A stretch of DNA of 64,000 bases, from positions 32,259 to 96,258 of the forward strand of contig CAJYOI010000020.1 of NCBI GenBank assembly GCA_913776045.1, in the 5' to 3' direction. This document shows positions 47,696-57,304 of the stretch, piece after piece. The notes below the pieces were generated by a model, which did not search any database, was not told the origin of the DNA, and saw nothing but the letters and a program-made list of their open reading frames with translations. Origin of the DNA: an uncultured Sphingomonas sp. GTDB lineage: Bacteria > Pseudomonadota > Alphaproteobacteria > Sphingomonadales > Sphingomonadaceae. Every line of letters starts with the position of its first letter. Within the stretch, counting starts at the first letter, position 1. The position numbers were made by a program, and so were the translations under genes.

Positions 47696-47840
47696 TTTCT
47701 TCTTGAAGGCATGTCGCGAGATTCCGCGCCGAAAATGGTTTCGGCACGGAGCGAATTGGGTTCGGCTGCGTTTAGCCGGCTCACGCCCTTGGTCCATCTT
47801 CGATCGGCGTATCTTTAAATTGCAGGATCGCCACCGCCCG

Positions 47841-50426
47841 ATGTCGACTGTTCAAGTCACGCTTCTCGTACTCGGCGATGCTCCTACTCCTCCGTTTCTT
47901 GCCAATGGCGGCGATTGCGGGCGTTTGATCGCCGAGCGGGACTGGAGCGCGACTCCACTGGGGCCGATCGAGGGCTGGCCGCAGAGCCTGCGCACCGCGA
48001 CCGCCATTCTGCTGCGTTCGATCGTGCCGATCGTCCTGTTGTGGGGGCCGGACGGCGTCATGATCTACAACGACGCCTATTCGAAATTCGCCGGTGGGCG
48101 CCATCCGCAGTTGCTGGGGTCGAAGGTGCGCGAGGGCTGGCCCGAGGTCGCCGCTTTCAACGACAATGTGATGGGCGTCGGCCTCGCCGGCGGTACGCTG
48201 CATTACCACGACCAGGAACTGACGTTGCATCGCCACGGTCGCCCGGAGCGGGTGTGGATGGATCTCGACTATTCGCCGGTACTCGACGAAAGCGGGTTGC
48301 CGGGCGGGGTCATCTGTATCCTGGCCGACACGACCGAACGGGTAGCGGCGGAGAAGCGGAGTGCGTTCCTGCTGTCGCTGGCCGACGACTTGCGCGCGCT
48401 CGGCACGCAGGACGAGATCATCGAACTGGCCTCCGAACGAATCGCCGCGTGGTTCGATGCCAACCGCGTGTTCTTTGCCGAGATCACTGAGAGCGGCTGG
48501 TTGACGGTCGAGCGCGATCATCGCCGCGGCGTGCCGTCGCTGGTCGGAAGGCATTCGCTGCAATCCTTCGGGCCCGGGCTGCTCCAGGCCTATCGCTCCG
48601 GCAAGCCTTTGGTCGCCTGCGACATTCCCGCCGATGAAAATCTGACGCTCTCCACCCGCGCGGGGCTCGCCGAACGACGGGTCGCGGCCTTCGTCGACAT
48701 CATGCTGTTCGACGAGAGCGATCGTGTATACGTCTTCGCGGTGCAATCGGCGGTGCCGCGGATATGGACGCCGGCCGAAGTCACCTTGGTCCAGGAAGTC
48801 GGCGAGCGGGTGAAAGCAGCGGTCGAGCGTGCCCGTGCCGAAGAGGGTCTGCGCAAGCTCAACGGAACGCTGGAGGAGCAGGTCGCTGTCCGCTCCGCCG
48901 AGCGCGATCGATTGTGGAACCTGTCGCAGGATATGCTCGCGCGTGCGGACTACGCCGGCATGATGTCGGCGGTCAGCCCGGCCTGGACACAGGTGCTCGG
49001 CTGGTCGGAGGCGGAGCTGCTAAGCCGCCCCTACGTGAAGTTCATGCACGCGGAGGATGTGCCGCAGACCGCCGAAGCGATCGCCGTCATGGCGCGGACG
49101 CGCCAGCCGGCCCGTTTCCAGAACCGCATCGCCACGCGCGACGGCGATTGGAAGCATATCGAATGGACCGTCGCGCCGGAGGCGGACGGTGTGAACTTCG
49201 TCGCGGTCGGGCGCGACTTGACCGAAACCAAGGTCCGCGAGGCCGAACTCGCCGCCGCGCAGGACGCGCTGCGCCAAAGCCAGAAGATGGAGGCGATGGG
49301 CAGTCTGACCGGCGGCGTCGCGCATGACTTCAACAATCTGCTGACGCCGATCATCGGTTCGCTGGACATGTTGGTCCGCAAGGAACTGGGCACTGCGCGC
49401 GAGCGGCGCCTGATCGAGGGCGCGCTGCAGTCGGCGGAGCGAGCGAAGACCCTGGTTCAACGGCTGCTCGCCTTTGCGCGGCGTCAACCGCTTCAGCCGA
49501 CCGCGGTCGACGTCCGGCGGGTGGTCGACAATATGGCGGGGCTGATCGGCGCGACGATCGGCCCGACGATCGCCGTGCGGGTCGACGTGCCCAGCCTGCC
49601 GTCGGCGAAGGCCGATCTGAACCAGCTCGAAATGGCGCTGCTCAACCTGGCGGTCAACGCGCGCGATGCGATGCCGGACGGCGGCGACCTCGCCATCACG
49701 GCGCGACGTGCGAATCTGGGCGCAGGTAATTCGGCGGGCGTCGCGCCGGGCGAATATATCCGTCTGAGCGTCGCCGATACCGGGTGCGGGATGGACGCGG
49801 AAACGCTGGCCCGCGCGATCGAGCCGTTCTTTTCGACGAAGGGCATCGGCAAGGGCACCGGGCTGGGCCTGTCGATGGTCCACGGTCTTGCCGCGCAGCT
49901 GGGCGGCGGGCTGACAATCGAGAGCGCGCCGGGCGAGGGCACCACGATCTCGCTCTGGCTGCCGGTCACGACGAGCGTCATTATCGACGGCGCTCGTACG
50001 ACCGAATGCGCTGCCAAGCCGAAGGGCATTGGTGTCGCGCTGCTGGTCGATGACGAGGAACTGGTGCGCATGAGCACCGCCGACATGCTGGCTGACCTGG
50101 AGTATGACGTGGTCGAGGCAGCGTCGGCCGAGGAAGCGATCGCACTGATCCGCGACGGACTGGTGCCCGACCTGTTGATCACCGATCATCTGATGACGGG
50201 GATGAGCGGTGCGGAACTGGCACGTACGCTGAAGGACAGCCGGCCAGACCTGCCGGTGTTGATCGTTTCGGGCTATGCCGAGGAAGAGGGAATCGACGGC
50301 GACCTGCCGCGTCTGGCCAAGCCGTTCCGAAACGCCGAATTGTCCGACAGCCTGGCAGCGTTGCGCGTCGGCAAGGCTTCGGCAAAAGTCGTGCAGTCTC
50401 AATTCGTCGCGATCGCAGCCCGCTAG
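47841..50426 (+). CDS. PAS/GAF hybrid histidine kinase with receiver domain
   Basis: 861 residues from ATG 47841 (an in-frame ATG at 47703 just after tRNA-Pro is less likely). An N-terminal PAS domain reads [20 protein letters not shown], then a GAF domain (about 170-335), a coiled-coil-like linker, and a second PAS (about 365-480). HisKA has H495 in [20 protein letters not shown], the ATPase has the N box [17 protein letters not shown]1 VADTGCGM and G2 [13 protein letters not shown]. The receiver domain has D782 in [15 protein letters not shown]. No TM, so it senses a cytoplasmic cue. The output partner is unknown. Confidence 0.93.
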   Translation: MSTVQVTLLVLGDAPTPPFLANGGDCGRLIAERDWSATPLGPIEGWPQSLRTATAILLRSIVPIVLLWGPDGVMIYNDAYSKFAGGRHPQLLGSKVREGWPEVAAFNDNVMGVGLAGGTLHYHDQELTLHRHGRPERVWMDLDYSPVLDESGLPGGVICILADTTERVAAEKRSAFLLSLADDLRALGTQDEIIELASERIAAWFDANRVFFAEITESGWLTVERDHRRGVPSLVGRHSLQSFGPGLLQAYRSGKPLVACDIPADENLTLSTRAGLAERRVAAFVDIMLFDESDRVYVFAVQSAVPRIWTPAEVTLVQEVGERVKAAVERARAEEGLRKLNGTLEEQVAVRSAERDRLWNLSQDMLARADYAGMMSAVSPAWTQVLGWSEAELLSRPYVKFMHAEDVPQTAEAIAVMARTRQPARFQNRIATRDGDWKHIEWTVAPEADGVNFVAVGRDLTETKVREAELAAAQDALRQSQKMEAMGSLTGGVAHDFNNLLTPIIGSLDMLVRKELGTARERRLIEGALQSAERAKTLVQRLLAFARRQPLQPTAVDVRRVVDNMAGLIGATIGPTIAVRVDVPSLPSAKADLNQLEMALLNLAVNARDAMPDGGDLAITARRANLGAGNSAGVAPGEYIRLSVADTGCGMDAETLARAIEPFFSTKGIGKGTGLGLSMVHGLAAQLGGGLTIESAPGEGTTISLWLPVTTSVIIDGARTTECAAKPKGIGVALLVDDEELVRMSTADMLADLEYDVVEAASAEEAIALIRDGLVPDLLITDHLMTGMSGAELARTLKDSRPDLPVLIVSGYAEEEGIDGDLPRLAKPFRNAELSDSLAALRVGKASAKVVQSQFVAIAAR

Positions 50427-50461
50427 AGTTGCCTTCCTTCCTTCTGCGCTACCCGTAATGA

Positions 50462-50853
50462 GTGGAGCAGGAGAAAACACCGCGTTTTGCGGTCAGCGTC
50501 GAGCCTGAGAAAGGGCTGATGCATATCGTCGTCCGCGGATTCTGGCCGATGAACGTCTTGCCCGACGATTCTGCCGCGTCGTTCTGGAACGTCGAGGCGC
50601 TGGCCCCGATGGCGGCTGCAAGCGAATCCTGGTCGACATATCGGACTATCCCATCCAGTCGCAGGACATTGCCGGGGCGAACAGTCGGATCATCCGCCAC
50701 GGCCTAACCGCGATACGCGCGGCGACCGCGATCGTGATCGTCAGCGTCCTGTCGCGTGTTCAGGCCAAGCGTATCGCCAATGTCGCGGGCAACGAACTGT
50801 TCGACGACGAAGCCGCCGCTTGCGCCTGGCTGGAGGCGCAGCCCGTCAACTGA
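50462..50853 (+). pseudogene. Frameshifted SpoIIAA-like (STAS-type) gene
   Basis: Two frames join into one protein of about 130 residues. The first (GTG 50462 on) reads FAVSVEPEKGLMHIVVRGFW, then NVEALAPMA; the second, one frame back, continues GGCKRILVDISDYPIQSQDI then AIRAATAIVIVSVLSRVQAK, NVAGNELFDDEAAACAWLEA and stop TGA 50851-50853. The beta/alpha pattern (beta-strand-GFW, then L-V-D, then I-V) is that of SpoIIAA-like/STAS anti-sigma-antagonist folds. The switch falls at about 50600-50635. A single-base deletion, or a sequencing error, explains it; no slippery heptamer was seen. Confidence 0.65.
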
Positions 50854-51112
50854 CCGCTGAGCCGTTCAGCGGCTGACCGGAACACTCGCCCGCCGTCGTC
50901 GCCACCGCCGGCGGCCTCTTGCGCCCCATCGTCCAGTTGGCTTGCATCCGGACACGCGGATTGGGCGCGCACCAGATTTCGCCGGTATCGTTGATAGCAG
51001 TCACCCATATCAGGTTATGCTCCTGCCCGTAATCGATGACGGCAAAGGCGTAGCCAGCACCCTTGTCGAGGACGTGGACAGGCAAGGGCGGGTCAAGCTG
51101 TTGAAAAGCCAT
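50846..51112 (-). CDS. Hypothetical protein (88 aa)
   Basis: Unknown function; ATG 51110-51112 gives 88 residues: MAFQQLDPPLPVHVLDKGAG, YAFAVIDYGQEHNLIWVTAI then NDTGEIWCAPNPRVRMQANW, a compact all-beta pattern I recall from short proteins of alphaproteobacteria. The C-terminus is low-complexity. It overlaps the end of the frameshifted gene by 8 bases on the opposite strand. Confidence 0.75.
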   Translation of the reverse strand: MAFQQLDPPLPVHVLDKGAGYAFAVIDYGQEHNLIWVTAINDTGEIWCAPNPRVRMQANWTMGRKRPPAVATTAGECSGQPLNGSAVS

Positions 51113-51372
51113 GTCCCTAAAGCGTATTACCAACCGGCTTGTTCCGCGGCGACTTGATATGCCGCGCTTTGCACGCATTCGCGGCAATCGTCGCGATCAT
51201 GCTCGAATCCTTGTTGTTTCGGCGGCTCGAAGCGGTTTACACGCGCTTCACCTTGGCGGACGCGACCAGGGCGGATGTCTGAGGGGGTGGAGCAGTGGCG
51301 TATCGGAGCCGTACGGCAGCGCGGGCGGCATCGCTGCGGCGCGATGACGGCAAGCGTCGCGGCGGCTGACTG

Positions 51373-52323
51373 ATGGACCGCATTTCCTTCGTTGCCGGGT
51401 CGTCCCCGACCGATGCGCCGCAGATGCCGCCGGGCACACGCGTGCGCTATTTTGCGCCGGCGCCTGCGCTCGCGCCGTTCCTGACCGCCTATAACGCCTA
51501 TGGCGCGGTCGATCGCGCGCCGCGCGTCGACCCGTTCCTGCCGATGATGACCATGGTAACGATCCTGGTCGACGCGGGTCCGGTATCCGTCCGAATGCGC
51601 AATGTGGTCTACGACGACGTGCCGCCGGTCGCGCTGTACGGTGCGATGACGCGACCGATCGTTGCGACCACGCATGGCGGTATACAGATCGGCGTGGGCA
51701 TCAGTCCGCTCGGCTGGGCGAGGATGATGCGGCGCTCGGCGGAGGATTTCCACAACCGCCTCGTCCCGATCGGCAGCCTGTTCGGACCCGGTTGGGGGGA
51801 GCGGCTGCGCGGCGACTTGATCGCCGCGGACGCCGACGACGACATCCCCGCGATCCTCGACCGTCATTTCGCGCCGCTGCTGGCGACGCCGCACCCGCAG
51901 GAGGCGCTGATCGCCAGACTGGCCGCGATCATCGCCGGGCCGACGACACCCGACATCGCGACGGTGGCGGAGGAACTGGGCGTGACGACGATCACGCTGC
52001 GCCGCTTCGCCCGCCGCTATTTCGGCATGCCGCCCAAGCAGATGTTGCTGCGCGCCCGCTTCCTGCGCTCGTTCCTGCGCGAAAGCGGCCTGGATGGCGG
52101 TCCACCGGGGCGGTCCATCGCCGACTGCTATTTCGACGAATCGCATTATCTGCGCGATGCGCAGACGTTCCTCGGCACCACGCCGAAGCGGTTCCTGCGT
52201 CAGCCGCTGGATTTCCTCCGCGGATCGGTCGCCAGCCGGATCCGGGCGCTGGGCCCCGCGGCGCAGGTGCTGCACCACGTCGACCCGCCGGGCGTCATCG
52301 CTGCGGGGGCGCGACGCGCCTGA
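51373..52323 (+). CDS. AraC-family transcriptional regulator
   Basis: 316 residues. The N-terminal sensor domain (about 20-190) has no recognisable ligand motif. The C-terminal AraC DNA-binding domain has the first helix-turn-helix in IATVAEELGVTTITLRRFAR with RYFGMPPKQMLLRARFL, and the second in SIADCYFDESHYLRDAQTFL with TTPKRFLRQ. Start ATG 51373; 29 bases of its 3' end overlap the end of the convergent DUF1275 gene. No adjacent target is obvious. Confidence 0.9.
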   Translation: MDRISFVAGSSPTDAPQMPPGTRVRYFAPAPALAPFLTAYNAYGAVDRAPRVDPFLPMMTMVTILVDAGPVSVRMRNVVYDDVPPVALYGAMTRPIVATTHGGIQIGVGISPLGWARMMRRSAEDFHNRLVPIGSLFGPGWGERLRGDLIAADADDDIPAILDRHFAPLLATPHPQEALIARLAAIIAGPTTPDIATVAEELGVTTITLRRFARRYFGMPPKQMLLRARFLRSFLRESGLDGGPPGRSIADCYFDESHYLRDAQTFLGTTPKRFLRQPLDFLRGSVASRIRALGPAAQVLHHVDPPGVIAAGARRA

Positions 52324-52972
52324 CGCGCGCCGACCGATCGGTCGCTGCCGCCATCGCCAGTGTCAGCAGGCCGGCTGCGACGGCGGCGATCGTGATCGCG
52401 CCCGCCAGCGACGTGCGGCTGGCGAGCGCCCCCAGCACGCCGCCGCAGACGAAGCCCAGCCATAGCGCGAGGAACGGTGTCCAGGCATGGTCGCCGGGTA
52501 CGCGCAGCAGCGTGGCGGTCAGCCGCTGACCCAACCGCACCAGCGTGCCAGTCATGTAGGTCAGTCCGATCGTGACTTCACCATCGCGGTTGAACACGCC
52601 GTTCTCCGCGCCCATCGCGAAGGCGAGCAACAGCAGCGGGGCCATCGCATAGCCCCACCAGGCAGCGCACGCCGCGGTGGTCAGCGCTACGGTGACCACC
52701 AGCATGACCGGCGCCTTATGCCGCCCGGCGAAGCGATGGCCGACCACGCTGGCGGCGATCACGCCCGACAGGAACATCAGCACGAGGCCGCCACCGATCC
52801 GCACCGCGGCCCAGTCGCCCGTCGCGACCCCAATCGCGACGCGGGTCGAATTTCCGCTCATGAACGATGCGAAGAAGCCGAGCAGTTCGATCCAGGCGAC
52901 GGCGTCGACGAAGCCGGCCAACGCGGCCAGCGCGACGGCAGCCGCGGCGAGCGGAGCAGGGTAGCGCATCAT
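52295..52972 (-). CDS. DUF1275 (YoaK-like) membrane protein
   Basis: A 225-residue inner membrane protein with six hydrophobic segments, starting MMRYPAPLAAAAVALAALAG. The family marks are GFVDAVAWIELLGFFASFMSGNSTR and the later GAENGVFNRDGEVTIGLTYM TGTLVRLG. The function is unknown, and it is sometimes called a transporter. The 3' end overlaps the AraC gene on the other strand. Confidence 0.88.
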   Translation of the reverse strand: MMRYPAPLAAAAVALAALAGFVDAVAWIELLGFFASFMSGNSTRVAIGVATGDWAAVRIGGGLVLMFLSGVIAASVVGHRFAGRHKAPVMLVVTVALTTAACAAWWGYAMAPLLLLAFAMGAENGVFNRDGEVTIGLTYMTGTLVRLGQRLTATLLRVPGDHAWTPFLALWLGFVCGGVLGALASRTSLAGAITIAAVAAGLLTLAMAAATDRSARVRRVAPPQR

Positions 52973-53072
52973 CGCAGCGCTCTATGACGAAGCGGCAGGG
53001 GGTTGTCAGCGGGGAAATTGTAACCGGCCGCAGGTGGGTTGTGGTGCCGGGCGGGGATCGTACAAGGCTGCG

Positions 53073-53384
53073 GTGCTCACCGATCGCGCCGCCCTCGAAA
53101 CCCGCTGGCTCGACCTGACCCGTCGCGCGCTGCCGGACCTTGCGGCGGAGCGTCAGTGGCCCGTCCGCGCCGACCATTGTTTTCAGCGCATCCTGCTCGA
53201 TGCAGCCTGCGGGGGCGTGTGGTACGACCACATCCTACAGCGTCCAGCCTATGCCTATGCGCCCGACGACATACTGAAGGCGGCCGTTGCGCTGGGGGAG
53301 GGGGCCATCGCCGGGACGACCGATCTGGCCGCGCTCAACCGCCGCTCGCTCGAATGGCGCAGAGCGCGTAAGGGGCGCGCATGA
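53073..53384 (+). CDS. Small hypothetical protein coupled to a TRIC-type channel gene
   Basis: 103 residues from GTG 53073 with AAGG nine bases upstream. ETRWLDLTRRALPDLAAERQ, FQRILLDAACGGVWYDHILQ and AALNRRSLEWRRARKG form a conserved-looking helical protein. I have seen the family mislabelled as an acetyltransferase; there is no acetyl-CoA motif. Its stop overlaps the start of the next gene (ATGA at 53381), so the pair is translated together. Confidence 0.75.
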   Translation: MLTDRAALETRWLDLTRRALPDLAAERQWPVRADHCFQRILLDAACGGVWYDHILQRPAYAYAPDDILKAAVALGEGAIAGTTDLAALNRRSLEWRRARKGRA

Positions 53385-54010
53385 CGCCGATCGCCGCGCC
53401 GCTGGGGCATGTCCTGCCATATCTCGACCTGTTCGGCATCGCCGTGTTCGCGACGTCGGGCGCACTGGCAGCGACGAAGGCGAGCCAGACCTTCGTTACT
53501 GCAGGATTCTTCGCGCTGGTGACCGGCGTCGGCGGCGGTTCGGTGCGCGACCTGCTGATCGGGGCACCGGTGTTCTGGACGCATGACCCATGGGTGGCGG
53601 CGGTGTGCCTGGGTGCAGCGGCGATCATCTGGGCGACGCCGGAGAGCTGGTGGCGCGGGCCGGCGCTCGACTGGTTCGACGCGCTGGGGCTGGCCGTCTA
53701 CGCGGTGTTCGGCGCGGCCAAGTCGATCGCCTTCGGCATCCCGCCGGTACCGGCCGCGTTGATGGGGGTCGTGACGGCATGCGTCGGCGGCGTCATTCGC
53801 GATGTGCTTGCCGGAGAGCCGTCGATCATCATGCGGCCCGAGCTGTACGTGACCGCCGCGGCGCTGGCGGCGGCGCTCTACGTCGCGCTTCACGCACTGG
53901 GCGCGCCGATGTGGCTGGCAGCGATCGTCGCGGCGACCGCAGGCTTCGGGCTGCGCGCGGCGGCGATCGCGTGGAAGCTCAGGCTGCCGGCGTATCGAGG
54001 GCAGCGGTGA
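53381..54010 (+). CDS. TRIC-type/UPF0126 (YicG-like) membrane protein
   Basis: A 209-residue membrane protein with seven hydrophobic helices in two repeats. Each repeat carries the G-G-x-x-R-D motif: LVTGVGGGSVRDLLIGAPVF and VTACVGGVIRDVLAGEPSII. It is related to eukaryotic TRIC channels, and bacterial members carry K+ or small cations (amino acids in some). The ATG overlaps the upstream gene's stop. A repeat element follows its 3' end. Confidence 0.92.
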   Translation: MTPIAAPLGHVLPYLDLFGIAVFATSGALAATKASQTFVTAGFFALVTGVGGGSVRDLLIGAPVFWTHDPWVAAVCLGAAAIIWATPESWWRGPALDWFDALGLAVYAVFGAAKSIAFGIPPVPAALMGVVTACVGGVIRDVLAGEPSIIMRPELYVTAAALAAALYVALHALGAPMWLAAIVAATAGFGLRAAAIAWKLRLPAYRGQR

Positions 54011-54028
54011 GGCCGCCCTTCGCCCTGA

Positions 54029-54130
54029 CCGTCGTCCTCCCCGCGAAGGCCGGGATCAATAGTCGTTGAACATGGTGAGACTCGCTGACGCCAGCCAGAA
54101 CTTATCGCCGCCTTTGCGGGAATGACGGCA
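54029..54130. repeat. Palindromic intergenic element (about 100 bp)
   Basis: The left arm CGTCGTCCTCCCCGCGAAGG (54030 on) and the right arm ending GCGGGAATGACGGCA (54130) are imperfect inverted copies. The word GTCATTCCCGCGAAGGCGGG that both resemble is a dispersed bacterial palindrome. It fills most of the gap between two convergent genes. Confidence 0.55.
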
Positions 54131-54138
54131 GGCGAGCG

Positions 54139-54816
54139 TTACAACGTTACGAACAGTGTCGCGTTCAGAACGTGGTTCGTCCGATCTTCGCCTGCACGGA
54201 AGACGTGCTGATTGAGATACCCCGGCTCCAGCCGCGCCGTCTTGCCGACCGGCAGGCCCAGCCCGACGAAGGTCCGCCACTGGTCCACGCCCGACCGCGC
54301 GCCGAAGTCGGTGGTGTTCAGGTTGAAGAACCCTTCGGTGGACGCCACAGCCTGTACGCCGCTGCGGGTGATCGGTACGCCGGCACGGACGAACTGACGC
54401 AGGCGCCAGCCGGTCTTCGCACGCCCCTCGACCATGCGTTGCTCCAGCCGGGTGCGACTGCTGACGATCGACTTGCCCGCGCCGTTGCGCAGCACGGTGA
54501 ACTGCACCTGCTGCCACGGGCGATGCTCTCGGGTGATGGCGCCTGTCGATGATCGCGTCTGGACATAGGCATAGCCCGCGATCGCGCTCGCGTCGGGCGC
54601 GAAGCGGATGCCGGCGGCCGGGCGCAGGATGAACTGACCGAGCTGGCCGACGTCGTCGGTGAAGCGGGCCTGCCCCTCCAGCCAGATGTACAGGTCACCT
54701 TTCACGGCACCCTGCGCGACGATGCCGGTCCAGGCCTGGACGTCCTCGTCGGCATGGGCGGGCGTCGCGGCGAGCAGGATGACGGGCAGGGCGAGCGAGG
54801 ATATAAGGTTACGCAT
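54139..54816 (-). CDS. DUF2490 outer-membrane beta-barrel-like protein
   Basis: A 225-residue secreted protein with signal peptide MRNLISSLALPVILLAATPA. The domain starts EDVQAWTGIVAQGAVKGDLY, and alternating beta-strands such as DLYIWLEGQARFTDDVGQLG, KSIVSSRTRLEQRMVEGRAK and LPVGKTARLEPGYLNQHVF end with a Leu/Val C-terminus NATLFVTL. This is the DUF2490 pattern, of unknown function in the outer membrane or periplasm. It is monocistronic. Confidence 0.88.
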   Translation of the reverse strand: MRNLISSLALPVILLAATPAHADEDVQAWTGIVAQGAVKGDLYIWLEGQARFTDDVGQLGQFILRPAAGIRFAPDASAIAGYAYVQTRSSTGAITREHRPWQQVQFTVLRNGAGKSIVSSRTRLEQRMVEGRAKTGWRLRQFVRAGVPITRSGVQAVASTEGFFNLNTTDFGARSGVDQWRTFVGLGLPVGKTARLEPGYLNQHVFRAGEDRTNHVLNATLFVTL

Positions 54817-54863
54817 CGCCCGCCCTTGCCGGGCTGAGCCCGCCCGATCAACCGCCTATGCGA

Positions 54864-55424
54864 TCAGCCGCGCACGACGCCCGTCTCGCTGAACGGCTTG
54901 GGATCGACCGGCGGCACGGTCGCGTCGCGCAGTTCGCACTGCCAGAAACCGACGTCGATCCAGCGGCCCTGCTTGTAGCCGATTTCGCGATAGACGCCGG
55001 CGCGGCGGAAGCCGACTGCTTCGTGCGTCTTGATCGACTGATCGTTGGGCAGTGAGATCACGCCGATCGCCTGGACGAAGCCTTGCGCGCGTAGCGTGTC
55101 GACCAGCGCCTCGTACAGCAGTCGCCCGACGCCCTGACCCTGCACGGCACCCGCGACATAGACCGACGTCTCGACGGTCCATTTGTATGCGGGCCGATCG
55201 CGAAACCGTGTGGCATAGGCATAGGCGAGAATGCCCGCATCATCCTCGCCCGCAGTCGCGACCATCCAGGGATAGAGCCCGTCGGACGCAACCATGCGTG
55301 CACGGATCGCGCGGGCATCGGGCGCTTCGGTTTCGAACGACACTGTGCCGCCCAGGACATAGGGGGCGTAGATGGCGGCGATGGCCGCGGCGTCGTCGGG
55401 GCGGGCGGCGCGGATGGCTACCAT
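54864..55424 (-). CDS. GNAT acetyltransferase (phosphinothricin-type)
   Basis: 186 residues from ATG 55422-55424, which overlaps the end of sppA by seven bases. MVAIRAARPDDAAAIAAIYA is the GNAT start, with ETSVYVAGAVQGQGVGRLLY holding the acetyl-CoA pyrophosphate loop (Q-G-x-G-V-G) and AVGFRRAGVYREIGYKQGRW at the end. Close to Pat/Bar-like enzymes that acylate phosphinothricin or methionine sulfone; the natural substrate is unknown. Translation looks coupled to sppA. Confidence 0.88.
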   Translation of the reverse strand: MVAIRAARPDDAAAIAAIYAPYVLGGTVSFETEAPDARAIRARMVASDGLYPWMVATAGEDDAGILAYAYATRFRDRPAYKWTVETSVYVAGAVQGQGVGRLLYEALVDTLRAQGFVQAIGVISLPNDQSIKTHEAVGFRRAGVYREIGYKQGRWIDVGFWQCELRDATVPPVDPKPFSETGVVRG

Positions 55425-57304
55425 GGCAGAACCTTTGCGATCAGGGTTTCGGCGATCGTACGATCGGCCTGGGACGGAGCCGGCGGCGTCAGCACAGCGC
55501 ATTCGAGGCAGCGGACCTGCATCGACGGCCCGCGCACCAGCCGCCGCGCATCGGCGATCGCCTGCGCGAACACCGCGCGACGCTGCGCCGCGATCTGCGA
55601 AAACGGGTCGCGCGCCATGTCGGTGTCGGCGGCTTCGTCGGTATCGCGCGCCCAGGTTTCGGCGAGCTTCGCCTGCCAGCTGACCGGCCGGTCGAGATAG
55701 GCGCGCTGGACGCTCGCCGGATCGATCTTGGCGCGGCGAGCGGCTTCGGCGACCGCGTCGTCCAATGTGCCGAAGCGGTCGACCAGTCCCAGCTGGCGCG
55801 CGGTCCCGCCATCCCAGACGCGCCCTTGCGCGATCTCGCCCACCCGCGCCGGTGTCATCTTGCGGGATTTGGCGACCAGGTTGATGAACCGCATGTACCC
55901 CGCATCGATCGACGATTGCAGCACGGTGTCGAGTTCGGGCGTGAAGCCGCCGAACACGTCGGGCTGGCCGCTGAGCGGTGTCATGCGTACGCCATCGGCG
56001 GTCACGCCGATCTTTGCCAGCGCCCGCTCAAAGCTCGGCAGCACCGCAAAGATGCCGATCGACCCGGTGATCGTGTTCGGCTCGGCAAAGATCGCATCAC
56101 CCGCGGTGGACACCCAATAGCCGCCTGACGCCGCCAGGCCGCCCATCGAGATAACGACCGGCAGGCCCTTGGCCTTTGCGGCAAGCACCGCCTGGCGGAT
56201 CTGTTCGGATGCCATGACCGATCCGCCGGGCGAATCCACCCGGACGACCAAAGCCTTCAGGTCGCCCTTGGCCAAGCCGTCGCGGATCAGCTTGGCGATC
56301 GTCTCGCCGCCGGCGGTGCCCGACCGCGCCTTGCCATCGACGATTTCGCCGGCGACGGTGACGACGCCGATCTTGTCGCCAGTCGTGGGGAGTGGTTTGG
56401 CCGCGACCCAGTCCGTCATGGTAATCGCGGCATAGCTGCTCGCCCGCTTGCCGGTACCCGACCCGGCAAGCTCGGCCACACGCGCTTCGAACGCGGTACG
56501 ATCGCCCAGCTTGTCGACCAGCCCCAGCTGGACGTTCATCTTCGCCATATCGCCGCCGGCCGCACGTACCAGCTCCGCGGGACGCGCGATCAGATCGGTG
56601 ATCTTCGCCTTCGGCCGTGCCTTGGCGACCGCTTCGCGCCACTGGCTGAACAGCGTGCCGTACAGTGCCTCGCTGGCGGCGCGCGCCGGGGCCGACTGCT
56701 GCGTTTCGGTATAGGGCTCGACCGCCGACTTGAACTGCCCGACGCGATAGACGTGAACGTTGATGCCCAGTTTGTCGACCAGCCCCTTGTAATAGAGCTG
56801 CGACCCGCCCGGCCCCATGAACAGCGTGCCGCCCAGCGGGTTCATCCAGACCTCCGACGCATTGGCCGCGATCAGATAGCTCGAATCGATATAGCCGGTC
56901 GCATAGGCGAGCACAGGCTTGCCGCTGGCACGCACGCGGCCGACCGCGCTCGCAACCTCGGCGACCGTCGCCGGATAGCCGCCGGTGAAGCGGTCGAGAT
57001 CGAGCACTACCGCCTTCACCCGCGCATCGCCGCGCGCGGTATCGAGCGCCCGGATGACGTCGCGCGCGCGCGCCTCGCGCATCACTTCGCCGCCGCTCAG
57101 CCCGGCGAACGGATCGACGTCCGCCGGTTGTTCCACCAGCCGCCCGTCGAGATCGACGACCAGCGCGCCCGGCGTGATCGTCTTGGCGCCGGGCCGTGCA
57201 TTGAGCGCCGCGAAGAGGATGCCAAAGAACATCAGCAACAGGGCCAGGACCATGAAGTCCTTGATCCCCACCAGCAGCTTCCATGCACCACGGACCAGTT
57301 TCAC
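55418..57304 (-). CDS. sppA: Signal peptide peptidase SppA (67-kDa type)
   Basis: A membrane-bound Ser/Lys peptidase that degrades cleaved signal peptides, 628 residues from GTG 57302-57304, followed at once by a TM anchor (VKLVRGAWKLLVGIKDFMVL). The two tandem peptidase S49 domains are seen. The general-base Lys is in GQFKSAVEPYTE (first domain) and the nucleophile Ser in MGGLAASGGYWVSTAGD (second). PGGSVMASEQIRQA and ITGSIGIFAVLPSFE are also typical. The GTG has no strong SD, but longer frames are non-coding in look. GNAT overlaps the end. Confidence 0.93.
   Translation of the reverse strand: MKLVRGAWKLLVGIKDFMVLALLLMFFGILFAALNARPGAKTITPGALVVDLDGRLVEQPADVDPFAGLSGGEVMREARARDVIRALDTARGDARVKAVVLDLDRFTGGYPATVAEVASAVGRVRASGKPVLAYATGYIDSSYLIAANASEVWMNPLGGTLFMGPGGSQLYYKGLVDKLGINVHVYRVGQFKSAVEPYTETQQSAPARAASEALYGTLFSQWREAVAKARPKAKITDLIARPAELVRAAGGDMAKMNVQLGLVDKLGDRTAFEARVAELAGSGTGKRASSYAAITMTDWVAAKPLPTTGDKIGVVTVAGEIVDGKARSGTAGGETIAKLIRDGLAKGDLKALVVRVDSPGGSVMASEQIRQAVLAAKAKGLPVVISMGGLAASGGYWVSTAGDAIFAEPNTITGSIGIFAVLPSFERALAKIGVTADGVRMTPLSGQPDVFGGFTPELDTVLQSSIDAGYMRFINLVAKSRKMTPARVGEIAQGRVWDGGTARQLGLVDRFGTLDDAVAEAARRAKIDPASVQRAYLDRPVSWQAKLAETWARDTDEAADTDMARDPFSQIAAQRRAVFAQAIADARRLVRGPSMQVRCLECAVLTPPAPSQADRTIAETLIAKVLPW

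Noticed and set aside
50590-50640. Programmed -1 frameshifting in the SpoIIAA-like gene.
   Set aside because: No X-XXY-YYZ slippery heptamer and no strong downstream stem were found; a mutation or sequence error is simpler.
51113-51372. Possible short genes in the gap before the AraC gene, for example a 27-codon minus frame with AAGGA upstream, or a frame with D-C-R-E-C.
   Set aside because: Several frames compete and none has clear protein character; too short to support.
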